A DNA stretch of 64,000 bases. Origin: Calliphora vicina. Lineage: Eukaryota; Arthropoda; Insecta; Diptera; Calliphoridae. Of this stretch, positions 36,127-47,765 are shown piece by piece (within the stretch, counting starts at the first letter, position 1; each line of letters opens with the position of its first letter). The stretch lies in the NCBI RefSeq assembly GCF_958450345.1, contig NC_088780.1:49096033-49160032 (forward strand). The letters are read 5' to 3'. The position numbers and the translations under genes are program-made. Under the pieces are notes generated by a model. That model ran no database searches. It saw nothing but the letters and a program-made list of their open reading frames with translations, and had not been told where the DNA came from.

Positions 36127-38076
36127 TGTCTAACAGACACAAACAAAAAATTGTGTCTGTTAGACAGACAATTTTCTATAGAAAATTGTGTCTGTTAGAC
36201 AGACAATTTTCTATAGAAAATTGTGTCTGTTAGACAGACAATTTTCTATAGAAAATTGTGTCTGTTAGACAGACAATTTTCTATAGAAAATTGTGTCTGT
36301 TAGACAGACAATTTTCTATAGAAAATTGTGTCTGTTAGACAGACAATTTTCTATAGAAAATTGTGTCTGTTAGACAGACAATTTTCTATAGAAAATTGTG
36401 TCTGTTAGACAGACAATTTTCTATAGAAAATTGTGTCTGTTAGACAGACAATTTTCTATAGAAAATTGTGTCTGTTAGACAGACAATTTTCTATAGAAAA
36501 TTGTGTCTGTTAGACAGACAATTTTCTATAGAAAATTGTGTCTGTTAGACAGACAATTTTCTATAGAAAATTGTGTCTGTTAGACAGACAATTTTCTATA
36601 GAAAATTGTGTCTGTTAGACAGACAATTTTCTATAGAAAATTGTGTCTGTTAGACAGACAATTTTCTATAGAAAATTGTGTCTGTTAGACAGACAATTTT
36701 CTATAGAAAATTGTGTCTGTTAGACAGACAATTTTCTATAGAAAATTGTGTCTGTTAGACAGACAATTTTCTATAGAAAATTGTGTCTGTTAGACAGACA
36801 ATTTTCTATAGAAAATTGTGTCTGTTAGACAGACAATTTTCTATAGAAAATTGTGTCTGTTAGACAGACAATTTTCTATAGAAAATTGTGTCTGTTAGAC
36901 AGACAATTTTCTATAGAAAATTGTGTCTGTTAGACAGACAATTTTCTATAGAAAATTGTGTCTGTTAGACAGACAATTTTCTATAGAAAATTGTGTCTGT
37001 TAGACAGACAATTTTCTATAGAAAATTGTGTCTGTTAGACAGACAATTTTCTATAGAAAATTGTGTCTGTTAGACAGACAATTTTCTATAGAAAATTGTG
37101 TCTGTTAGACAGACAATTTTCTATAGAAAATTGTGTCTGTTAGACAGACAATTTTCTATAGAAAATTGTGTCTGTTAGACAGACAATTTTCTATAGAAAA
37201 TTGTGTCTGTTAAACAGACAATTTCCATAGAAAATTGTGTCTGTTAAACAGACAATTTCCATAGAAAATTGTGTCTGTTAAACAGACAATTTTCCATAGA
37301 AAATTGTGTCTGTTAGACAGACAATTTTCCATAGAAAATTGTGTCTGTTAGACAGACAATTTTCCATAGAAAATTGTGTCTGTTAGACAGACAATTTTCC
37401 ATAGAAAATTGTGTCTGTTAGACAGACAATTTTCCATAGAAAATTGTGTCTGTTAGACAGACAATTTTCCATAGAAAATTGTGTCTGTTAGACAGACAAT
37501 TTTCCATAGAAAATTGTGTCTGTTAGACAGACAATTTTCCATAGAAAATTGTGTCTGTTAGACAGACAATTTTCCATAGAAAATTATGTCTGTAAGACAG
37601 ACAATTTTCTATAGAAAATTATGTCTGTAAGACAGACAATTTTCTATAGAAAATTATGTCTGTAAGACAGACAATTTCCTATAGAAAATTATGTCTGTAA
37701 GACAGACAATTTCCTATAGAAAATTATGTCTGTTAGACAGACAATTTCCTATAGAAAATTATGTCTGTTAGACAGACAATTTTCTATAGAAAATTATGTC
37801 TGTTAGACAGACAATTTTCTATAGAAAATTATGTCTGTTAGACAGACAATTTTCTATAGAAAATTCTGTCTGTTAGACAGACATAATTTTCTATAGAAAA
37901 TTCTGTCTGTTAGACAGACATAATTTTCTATAGAAAATTCTGTCTGTTAGACAGACAATTTTCTATAGAAAATTGTATCTGTTAGACAGACAATTTTCTA
38001 TATTTTTTAGATTTTATTTATTTTATTTTATAGAAAATTGTGTCTGTTAGACAGACAATTTTCTGCTTATAGAAAA
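36127..38076. repeat. 35-bp palindromic minisatellite, about 55 units
   Basis: GAAAATTGTG starts at 36181, 36216, 36251 and so on, an exact 35-bp period. Each unit is two palindromes back to back: ACAATTTTCTA / TAGAAAATTGT (perfect, 22 bp) and TGTCTGT-TAG-ACAGACA. About the first 30 units (to 37205) are essentially identical. Then come ordered variant blocks: AAACAGACAATTTCC (37205-37290), TTTTCCATAG (37290-37590), ATTATGTCTGTAAGACAG (37590-37720), TTATGTCTGTTAG (37720-37860) and ATTCTGTCTG with an extra TA (37860-37960). A 30-bp T-rich interruption sits at 38000-38030. Confidence 0.97.
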
Positions 38077-38989
38077 TTGTCTTTGATTCTGATCCACAGT
38101 ACAGTATTGGTAAATTCGACTTCTTATTAGGTTCTGGGGAAGTGTTTTTTTTTATTGATACTCATGTAAACTAGAATTATAAGCTATAAAGTAACATTTT
38201 TCACTGGGTTCTTTGAATTAGTTTTACAATTTTCCATTTAATTATAATTTTAATTTCGTTTTTAATGATTTTTTGGAACTTTTAATGCAGCTGTGTTCTA
38301 TTTATATATTTTTCTCTTAACTCTAAAATCGTGCCGAAATGTTACACATTTTTTTTCTTTATGTAATTTTAACCATCTGTTTTAGTTATTTATTTTTTTT
38401 TATTATTTCAATAATTGTTTTTTTTACCAAGCAACAGGTTGCATCAGTTTAAATTCTATATAAAAAAAATTCAACAAAAAAAAACATTTGCATTTGTATA
38501 TTTTAACAAATGCCAGACATAATGTTTTAATAATTTAAGCCAATCATATTTGTAGCAGTTTTTAAGCATATTTGGCTTAACGTTACCAAGAAACGTGCTG
38601 TTTTTAACCCAAATTTTTGCTAAATTGTTCTAATAAATAAGCAGCATTTTAAAGTTTTTAAGAATAAAGTAACACTTTTATTGTGTATTTATTTTTATTT
38701 GTTTCAATGTAAAATGCTTTAAATTTTTATAGAAATGAGATTGTTCTCTTAGAATACAATACTGTTTCAAATGTTTATTTGTTGTGTATTTATTGTGCTG
38801 AATATTTTTAGATTGAAAATGTATTTATTTTAAAAATTATTTATTTACTACGTAAATACGCACTGCAGTTATTGAAACAGGGGATGGTATGGGAAATGGA
38901 GGAATTTGTTGAAAAATGTTACAAATTTCAAGGTATCAATGATACACATTTGTTGGCAACAAAAAACATACAATTCATAAATCTACTCA
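38077..38989. other. AT-rich non-coding stretch
   Basis: Nothing recognised apart from poly-T tracts. Confidence 0.45.
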
Positions 38990-39711
38990 GATAAAACTTT
39001 CCGTAATATTGTAGGGAATTAGACGATCACCTGACTGTTTTTAATGATCGTAGTTTCCCAAACTAAATTCAGCTCTAGTTTCTGGAGTACCTGATGTAAA
39101 TCAATCCGATTTCAACGTACTTCTAAGATTTTTGCTGTAGTTTGATATGAAATCAACTTGGTTTCGCGATCACGATCATTATTTGATCTATATTTTGCTG
39201 ATATTTTTAAGAATATAGCTCTATATAATTTGATTTTTCAAAGTATACTGTTTGTAGTGTCAGATTGCTTATCATAAGTATCTAAAATCTATTTAAATAC
39301 TGTATGATCTTATTTCGCTTGCTTTTAGCCGATCGTAGTTGATTACCATCTGATCTTAACTTAACCGATCATGATCATATTCTGCCCTAGTTTCCAGAGT
39401 ATCTGTCATAAGTCAACCCGATCAATACTAACATAGATGTGTAATTTTTAAAATGTTATATGAATTCGATCTATATTTTGGTGAATGTTTTTCCAAATAT
39501 CGCTAGTTGGTTTCCGAATTATATACTGATCTAGGTTCTAGAGTATCTGTTGTAAATTAATCCGATTTCTAACAGCGTTGTAAATGTGTTGTGATTCCTA
39601 TAATATTTTGCAGTAGTTTCTAAACTATTATATGAAGTCAACTTGGTTTCGCGATCGCCATCATCATTCGATCTATATTTTGATGAAATTTTTCAAAATA
39701 TCACTCATATA
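38990..39711 (+). repeat. diverged tandem repeat with CGATCGTAGTTGATT and AGTTTCTGGAGTA motifs, left part
   Basis: Recurring blocks include TAGTTTCTGGAGTACCTG, AAATCAATCCGATTTC, TTGATATGAAATCAACTTGG, CGCGATCACGATCAT and GATCTATATTTTG. The unit near 39050-39240 aligns with 39400-39520 and 39530-39711. The array resumes at 40882 on the far side of family 1 copy C. Confidence 0.7.
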
Positions 39712-39714
39712 TAA

Positions 39715-40878
39715 CACAGGTCAACAGCAAAAAAAGGCTTGACTAACCACTATATAGATTTGATGCATAATCGTTACCTAAGTACAAAAATGCTAAAATT
39801 TTTGAATTCTATGAATAGATTTTTTTTTTCTAAAATTGTGAATTCGCTTATTTTCAGAAAATTGTATGTACATATGTACAAGCCTGTACTTTAAGTGTAC
39901 ATTTTACATGCGTTTTTTTTAAAAAAAAATTTTCGTTACGTAACAAAACACATGTAAAATTTACACTCAAAGTACTCGCTTGTAAGCACATACAATTTTG
40001 TGAAAATGAGTGAATTCACTTAATTGTAAATAAATTCGAAAATAATCCATCAATTTTTATGATCGATATCTCATTTTGTTCCACCTACATGAGGCTTTGC
40101 GATAAGTCAATAAATTTCAACCGTTTCTGCTGTTTTCGAATTTTCATGATTTTTTTAAAACAAAAAAATTTGATATTTTCACGTGAAAAATATATTTTTT
40201 GTTTGAATTTGTTATTATAACTCCGAAACTACTGAGCCGATTGAAACGCAATATATATGTGAAAATTTATACATAGCATGGGAAAAATCTTTTAAAAATC
40301 AATCAATCGAAAGATGAACATTAACTACTTAATATTATGTATATCAAACAAAAAAGTAAAATTTTGAATCCACTTAATTGTGAATAAATTCGAAAAGAAT
40401 CAATCGATTTTTATGATCGATATCTCATTTTATTGCTATTATATTCAGCTTTGCGACAAAGTAATAAACCTGAAAAAGTTTTGCCGTTTTCGATTTTTCA
40501 TGAGTTTTTTAAAACATAAAAATTTGCTATTTACATGTAAAAAAAATATTTTTTGCTTCAATTTGTTATTATAACTTCGAAACTACTCAGCCGATTATAC
40601 TACTGAGCCGCAATGTATAAACAGATTAAAGGTTATGTAAATTTGAAGTTTTCTAAGTTTACTTCAATAATATCGGACTAACACTTTATAAGTTATCATA
40701 AATTATGTGGAGAAACGTCTAAAAAAAATTCACAATTTTACAAAAAAAAAAAATTTTAAAAAATCTATCCTTAGAATTTAAAATTTGGACCATATTTATA
40801 CTACTGGAACCACAATACATCAAAATTGTGTAGTGGTTTAAAAAGCATCTAAAATTTTTTCGATTTTGTTGCCCTGTG
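39715..40878 (-). mobile_element. family 1 element, copy C (TAA duplication, empty site recoverable)
   Basis: The left end CACAGGTCAACAGC (39715) and right end TTGCCCTGTG (to 40878) are flanked by TAA on both sides (39712-39714, 40879-40881). The sister repeat unit reads CTATATAATTTGAT at about 39219-39232. The flanks of copy C, minus one TAA, read CATATATAATTTGAT, as expected for a 3-bp duplication on insertion. It is 1164 bp long, with two ~366-bp units (markers at 40222 and 40571) and the internal hairpin near 39890-39975. No transposase. Confidence 0.85.
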
Positions 40879-40881
40879 TAA

Positions 40882-41360
40882 TTTGATCTTTGAAATATAC
40901 AGTTTATAGTGTCATATTGCCTGTCATTTATTGCTTTGGTTTACTGTTAGTATCTAAAATCGATTTAAATATTATACCATCTCAATTTGTTTGCTTTCTA
41001 CCGATCGTAGTTGATTCATTAATCATATTATGCTCAAGTTTCTGGGGTATCGTTTGCTTTCAACCGATCGTAGTTGATTCCCGAATCATATTATGCTATA
41101 GTTTCTAGAGTATCTGTTTTAAATCAACCCATATTATACAAACTTCGAACAGCTGCTGTGAATGCTATAATATTTCATTGTAGTTTCCAAAATATTATAT
41201 GAATTTCTTCAGGTTTCATTCGATCTTCATTTTACAGTAATGTTTTCAAATATCTCTCGCAATTGAATTGATGTGTTAAGTGGATTAGGGTACATATCAT
41301 TTATTGCTTTAGTTTACTGTAAGTATCTAAAATCTATTTAAAATTTCATAGAATTCATTA
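40882..41360 (+). repeat. diverged tandem repeat, right part
   Basis: Continues the array interrupted by copy C: TTTGATCTTTGAAATATAC, GTTTGCTTT.TACCGATCGTAG (twice, about 40998 and 41053), TTCTAGAGTATCTGTTTTAA. The stretch 41361-41457 is plain AT-rich sequence. Confidence 0.65.
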
Positions 41361-41457
41361 CAGTACGCTTGATAGCATTTGCTTTTTATTTTAATTTTTT
41401 TTTGCTCTGTGAAAATATTTTGTTATTGCTTCCTATATATTGAGCAGCACACAAAAT

Positions 41458-41915
41458 TAGAGTGGCCAGTTTATAATAAAACTAAAATGATGCAACAAAA
41501 TTTATAAGAAATTCCAAAGAAGCTGACAAAGTAGTATTTATTAGCATGAATTTGATTCTTTTTTGCTTCCAATTCATTAAATCGGAAGCTGTGCTCGTGC
41601 TTCTTAATTACGATAATCCGAAGCTCAAGAGATCATATGTGAAGCCCGATCACTAGCCGAATCGACACCAAAGCTAAGGTAATTCTCTGTATTTGGTGGG
41701 AACAAAAGGAGCTGATATCTGACTGACCATCACAGGATCAGTTCTTTTGGCTCGAAATCCATAGGTTGCCAGAAAGATGGGAAAAGGTCATAGCAAAAAT
41801 GCTCAATGCTTTGAATAATTGTATATTGTACAAATGTTTCAAAATAAAAGCTAAAAATTTTGGAAAAATCCCTCATTTTTCAGTCATACATTAAATAAAT
41901 GGTCACCTTATTGCC
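41458..41915 (+). mobile_element. mariner relic (mauritiana/Mos1-like) with matching TIRs
   Basis: NYDNPKLKRSYVKPD (about 41605-41655) is the block just after the first catalytic Asp. VILCIWWEQKELISD (about 41680-41725) is the W-W-D-x-x-G block with D replaced by E. QDQFFWLEIHRLPERWEKVI followed by A (41741-41803) is the C-terminus. The middle third, including the last catalytic residue block (PYSPDxAPSDY), is deleted between 41730 and 41740. The ends AGAGTGGCCAGTTTAT (41469) and, inverted, AAGGTGACCATTTATT (complement at 41895-41910) form decayed TIRs. Confidence 0.8.
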
Positions 41916-43118
41916 GCCTTTTTGAAGTATTTTTATGCACTAAAAATACAATAAATATATACTGATATATATTTATATATCTGTACATATATATACCTAA
42001 ATATATATGTGTGTTTATAGGTAAATATATTTTAAAAATAATGAATTTACTCGCATTCGTACTTGATACAAAATATTTATTTGGTAAATGGCAATGTCGC
42101 ACCGAAAATAAATAAATAGTGTGTAAAAAAAACAAATTGAAAAATGTGTAAAAAAAATTTCGCATACAAAACTAAACGTATTTTGTAGATATTTAATTGA
42201 AAATAATGTGACAATGACACAATTTTTTTTTTCTTTACAAAATGAATATAAATAAATGCATAAAACGCACAGCATCCATACAATTTATGCAATTAAAAAT
42301 AACAATAAAAAAAGAAGCGAAAAGAAATGCATTTTTATATATGTGATGTGATTATTTAGAGAGCTTTTTTAAATAAAAAGGGCCTAACTGACAAATTGAG
42401 AAATTATATATATAAAATACTCTGTTTTGTTTAAGCAACCAGATAATGACGCGCTTCGTTACTGCTAAACATATACTAATCATGACTATTATTTACAATA
42501 TGCATTACTTAGAAGTAGTTTAGTAATGGGTGGGTTATAATCTGGTTCTATTAAGCATCTCCATGAGTGTATTCATTGCTCATCTCAGAACATTTAACAA
42601 TTGATATTTATTAGTTATTTTCTGATAGTTTTTATAAACCAGTTTTTGGTTTATAGTGATTTGATAAATTATGCCTACATCTAACCCCGTTAAATTATAC
42701 CTATAATAAGTACAAAAACTTAACGAAGACGCCCACATTCGAGTGGGCGTGGCAAACATTTGTGCCTATATAGCAGATACTACATTCTGTATATAGACAC
42801 TTTATATATCAAACGAAAGGTATTTCAAAGGCCTTTTCAACGAAGTATCACATAGAAATTTGGAATGACAATATGGGATTTCGGGAAAAGATTATCTTTA
42901 TAACCCAACTTTTTAAAGAAAATCTGAAAAAGTAATGTTTAAATATCTATGAAAGCAAATTGCTAATTAAGCTTTAATTTAACATAGAAATCGACTCTGC
43001 ATGGAGATATTAATCTAAAATTCCGGAATTATTAAGGCTGAGTTTATATAAGATTCGGTAAAGTACACTTACTTGCAAATTTGCAATATATACCAAGACA
43101 TTTCGTTAAACAATATTA
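41916..43118. other. AT-rich non-coding stretch
   Basis: Overlapping frames at 41908-42292 are translations of TATATA and poly-A tracts. The recurrent palindrome lies at 42502-42528. GACGCCCACATTCGAGTGGG (42729 on), extended by CGTGGC, is a short GC-rich hairpin unlike its surroundings. Confidence 0.5.
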
Positions 43119-43945
43119 CAAGAGTGGGTCCATAAGTCCGCGACTATTTTAATTTCCCAGCTCTTAACACTGCTACAGTCAACAAGCATCTGGCAGTTGA
43201 CTCCTGTCAACATTTGAACAAGCTGCGTCATTTAGTTTGTGTTTGACAGCCACTGATAGCAGACTAACTCGTGAATTTCGTCTGCTCATTAATCAGACGA
43301 AATTCGTGAATTTCAGCTGCTCATTCTGCGGAAAAAACTATCACTTAAATAAAGGCTAAGCTAAATAAATACTGTAAGAAATCTGCACCATCAATTTCAA
43401 TGGTAAAAAAGTGGTCTACTGAAATTCGTACGAAAGATGCCTAACGTTGAGGCCTCTTAAACCGAAATAATTGAACAAAATCACGATATGATGTTGGCCG
43501 AACGGATATTGAAAGTGCGAGAGATTGTGGAAGGCATAGGCATCTAACATGGTTCAGTGGTTTCAATTTGGAAAGATCACTTGAATATGAGAAAGCTTTC
43601 CGCAAAATGGCTGACGCATTTGCTCACAATCGGGTGCAAAAAAAGGGTGCACACATGTGCAGTGTCTATGGGAAAAATCCATGAATTAGGCTTCAAAATG
43701 CTTTCTCTACCTCCCTATTCACCGCATTTTGGCACGAGTGAGTATTTCCTGTTTCCAAACCTGATGAAATGTCTCGGCGGAAAGAGATTTGTCTCCAACG
43801 AAGAGATCATCTCACAAAAAAATACCTATTTTAATGACCTTGGCAAATCTTATTCTTTGAAGGGGATAAAAAGAAAAATAAAATAATTTTTTATCCAAAA
43901 ACCTGAGTTTCATTCAAAATACACGGACTTTTTGACTCAGCCTCG
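43119..43945 (+). mobile_element. mariner element (irritans-like), 827 bp, internally deleted
   Basis: TA flanks both ends (43117-43118, 43946-43947). The left TIR CAAGAGTGGGTCCATAAGTC (43119), followed by CGCGAC, and the right TIR, complement CGAGGCTGAGTCAAAAAGTC then CGTG, agree at about 17 of 24 positions. The main open frame is 43557-43886: VSIWKDHLNMRKLSAKW, then after a junction MGKIHELGFKMLSLPPYSP, EYFLFPNLMKCLGGKRFVSN and EEI, YFNDLGKSY. The catalytic block reads GTSEYF where A-P-S-D-Y is expected, so the last acidic residue is E. The first two catalytic blocks are missing. Full-length mariners are about 1.3 kb. Confidence 0.88.
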
Positions 43946-44855
43946 TATAACAAGAAATAAATATGTTAAGCCCTTTTTCAAAATACCTCTTTACTATTTA
44001 TATACTGACATGTATAATAAAACGCACAACAGGGGGAAATGTAGCAGAATCAATGAAACAATGTTTTATGTGGCTAATTTTAGAAAAATATTTAAACAAT
44101 TTTTTTTTAGTGTAAATAATAGAAGTAAAATTTGCAATCTAATTATAGTTAAAAATAATAACCTCAACAGTGTTTTATAGAATGGATGTATTCCTTGTAT
44201 CCCTATTCATTGAATTGCATGTTGTGATGTTATTATAATGAAGATTTGGTTCCTTATTAGAACCGATGATTCAAATGATAGCGATATCTGATTATTCCTA
44301 CATTGAAAGCAAAGTAATTCGTTAATAATTTAGATCAATTAGCATCAATGTACAGAGTATATGGGAAATTAGCAGCTTATCAATCAATCCTCTAATAACT
44401 TTAGTAATATTGTCACATTTATGCGCACTACTGTTTAATCTATCATAATAATGTTGTTGTTTTATTAATTACTTTTTATGGAACTAGATTTTTTAAATTT
44501 TCCAAACTTCAGCAATCGTTGTCCTTGAATTTTTTTGTTGTTCTTTATATTTTGTTTTACAATACAACACAATTGTTCTAATTGTAGTTGACAATCGCTC
44601 TCAATAATAAAGAAAAAAAAACAGCAACAGCATGAATAGACATAAAAACAAAAAGAACAGTGAAAAGCAAAATTGTTAAACAATAATAAACCAGAAGAAA
44701 TTTTCACATCCCTGCTGATTTGTTAGTTACATCCATATAAATAAATCTAATGAACTCCTCTGAGTTTCTCATACAATGTCTTTGCAAGAAAATATCGTCT
44801 CGTATTATTCAGTTGTTCAATATAATTGTCAAAAAAAGATCAAAAATATAGAAAA
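43946..44855. other. AT-rich non-coding stretch
   Basis: No gene recognised. The frame at 43932-44180 begins inside the mariner right TIR and has no family match I can see. Confidence 0.5.
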
Positions 44856-45031
44856 TAGGTCAAAAACCGAGGTTGTCCTGGTTTTTCTTATATCTCAGGC
44901 AATTATGGGCCGATTTTCTCGATATATTGATGTATAAATCATTTATGTAAGTTATTTGGGGACTACGGAAAGTTGATTTCAACATACAGACGGACATAGC
45001 TATCTATAACTATAAACGGCGAAGGCTATAA
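44856..45031 (-). mobile_element. dispersed repeat family R fragment
   Basis: GGTTGTCCTGGTTTTTCTTA, GGCCGATTTTCTCGATATAT, AGTTATTTGGGGACTACGGA and CAGACGGACATAGC, ending GGCGAAGGCTATAAAAAG. Only the distal quarter of the repeat is present, with a deletion of the CGAGCCGGAAG block. Confidence 0.65.
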
Positions 45032-45599
45032 AAAGTCAACCATTCCAACCAAACAAATTGTATATATCATATTTAACATATTTCCTAACATTAGCTGTTG
45101 ACTACACTTTTGCCTTTTACTGTAACTATTGTTTTTATATGTTTTTTGCATGTAAATCTAATAAACAATAGCTTTCGAGTACATAAAATCAAATTTAATT
45201 AATAATAAATTATGTTCATTGCGATGCTGATGATGACGCTCAAGCTGTTGCTGATAAAAAACACAGTAACAGCAGTTGTCAATTATGGCGTTGTTATAAT
45301 GTATACAAAAAGACTCTATTGTGTTGTGATGCAAATTATGATGTTGTTGTTAATGTTGATCATGAACATTGGTTTTGAACCATAATGAAACTAATAACAA
45401 TAGTATCTAGTAAATACGTAAGTAGTTCTGTGTAAGTAAATTTACACACATCACAACAATTAGACTCACTTATGACGCTAAACTTAGCAAATTATAACAA
45501 AGTTTAACAGTCAAGTTTATTTTCAATGAACTAAGTAGTAGAATTGCGTTAGAAATTGATTCAGAATTCATAAACTGTGTAAGTTATTTAAGTTTTGTA
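45032..45599. other. AT-rich non-coding stretch
   Basis: GATGCTGATGATGACG and GTTGTTGTTAATGTTG triplet tracts; no gene recognised. Confidence 0.45.
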
Positions 45600-47765
45600 T
45601 TGAAAAGTTATCGATATTTACAGATTTCTATAGAAAATCTATCGATAAATTCAGTTTTCTATAGAATAATTTTTAATAACAGAAGATTTCTATATAAAAG
45701 TTATTGATAACTAAAGTTTTCTAAATAAATATTAACGATAAATGTAGTTTTCTATAGAAAAGATATCGATAAATTTTGTTTTCTAAAGAAAAGTTATCGA
45801 TAACTTATGTTTTCTATAGAGAAGTTATTGATAACTAAAGTTTTCTATAGAAAAGTTATCGATAAGTAAAGTTTTACAGAAAAGTTTTAGATATCTTCTG
45901 TTTTCTATAAAACATTTATCGATAAATCAAGTTTTGTATAAAAAAAGTTATCGACATTTTCTGTTTTCAATAGAAAAATTATCGATTAATCAAGTTTTGT
46001 GAAAAAAAAAAGTTACCGATAATTTAAGTTTTCTGTACAAAATTTATCAATGACAGAAGTATTCTATGGAAAAATTATCGATAACTTAATTTTAATATAG
46101 AAAGTTATCAACAACTTAATTTTAATATAGAACAGCTATCGATAACTTAAGTTACCGAAGAAGAGTTATTGATAACTTAAGTTTTCTATAGGAAAGTTAT
46201 TGTTAACTTAAATTTTCTAAGGAAAAGTTATCGATAACTTAAGTTTTCTATAGCAGAGTTATCGATAAATGAAGTTTTCTATAGAAAAGTTATCGATAAC
46301 TGAAGTTTTACAAACAAGTTATCGATTTCTTCTGCAAAACTTGTCGATTAATCAAGTTTTGAACAAAAAATTTACCGATAACTTTAGTTTAATATAGAAC
46401 AGTTATCGATAACTTAAGTTTTCGAAGAAGAGTTATTGATAATTTAAGTATACTATAGAAAAATTATCGTTAACTTAAATTTTCGAAAGAAAAGTTATCG
46501 ATAACTTAAGATAAATGAAGTTTTGTATAAAAAAGTTATCGATAATGTAAATTTTCTATAGAAATGTTATCGATAACTTAAGTTTTCTATAGAATAGTTA
46601 TCGATAACTTAAGTTTTCTATAGAAAAGTTATCGATAACTTAAGTTTTCTATAGAAAAGTTATCGATAACTTAAGTTTTCTATAGAAAAGTTATCGATAA
46701 CTTAAGTTTTCTATAGAAAAGTTATCGATAACTTAAGTTTTCTATAGAAAAGTTATCGATAACTTAAGTTTTCTATAGAAAAGTTATCGATAACTTAAGT
46801 TTTCTATAGAAAAGTTATCGATAACTTAAGTTTTCTATAGAAAAGTTATCGATAACTTAAGTTTTCTATAGAAAAGTTATCGATAACTTAAGTTTTCTAT
46901 AGAAAAGTTATCGATAACTTAAGTTTTCTATAGAAAAGTTATCGATAACTTAAGTTTTCTATAGAAAAGTTATCGATAACTTAAGTTTTCTATAGAAAAA
47001 TTATCGATAACTTAAGTTTTCTATAGAAAAGTTATCGATAACCTAAGTTTTCTATAGAAAAGTTATCGATAACCTAAGTTTTCTATAGAAAAGTTATCGA
47101 TAACAGATGTTTTCAAAAGAAAAATGATCGATAACTTACGTTTTCTATAGAAAAATGATCGATAACTTAAGTTTTCTATAGAAAAATTATAGATAACTTA
47201 AGTTTTCTATAGAAAAATTATCGATAACTTAAGTTTTCTATAGAAAAGTTATCGATAACTTAAGTTGTCTATAGAAAAGTTATCGATAACTTAAGTATTC
47301 TATAGAAATGTTATCGATAACTTAAGTTTTCTATAGAAAAGTTATCGATAACTTAAGTTTTCTATAGAGAAGTTATCGATAACTTAAGTTTTCTATAGAA
47401 AAGTTATCGATAACAGATATTTTCAATAGAAAAATTATCGATAACTTAAGTTTAATATAGAACTTTTATCGATAACTTAAGTTTTCTATAGAAAAGTTAT
47501 CGATATCATAAGTTTTCTATCAAAATGTTATCGATAAATGAAGTTTTACAGAAAAGTTAAAATATAGATTTTCTGTTTTTTATATCAATAACTTAAGTTC
47601 TCTATAGATAACATATGGATAACTCAATTTTTTGAAGAAAAGTTCATGATAATACAACTGTTTATATAAAAAAGTGATTATCAACATAAGTTCTTTATAG
47701 AAAAGCTATTGATAGCTTAAGTTTTCTAGATCAGTTATCGATATCTTAAATTTTATTTAGAAAAG
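45600..47765. repeat. 31-bp palindromic minisatellite carrying TATCGATA in every unit
   Basis: GTTATCG starts are 31 bp apart in the core (for example 46628 and 46659). Each unit comprises the 12-bp palindrome GTTATCGATAAC, the hexamer CTTAAG and the 14-bp palindrome TTTTCTATAGAAAA. About 17 consecutive units at 46570-47100 are nearly identical. Outward, units accumulate substitutions and length changes (ATCGATAAATGAAGTTTTAC, TATCGACATTTTC), typical of amplification from the centre. Roughly 65-70 units in all. There is no coding capacity. TATCGATA equals the Drosophila DRE consensus. Confidence 0.96.

Noticed and set aside
36127..38076. CRISPR-like regular array
   Set aside because: Units are contiguous 35-mers with no unique spacers, in a eukaryotic context; it is a minisatellite.
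42729..42754. Short GC-rich hairpin as a microRNA or terminator
   Set aside because: Stem of only about six base pairs around ATTCGA; far too short for a pre-miRNA.
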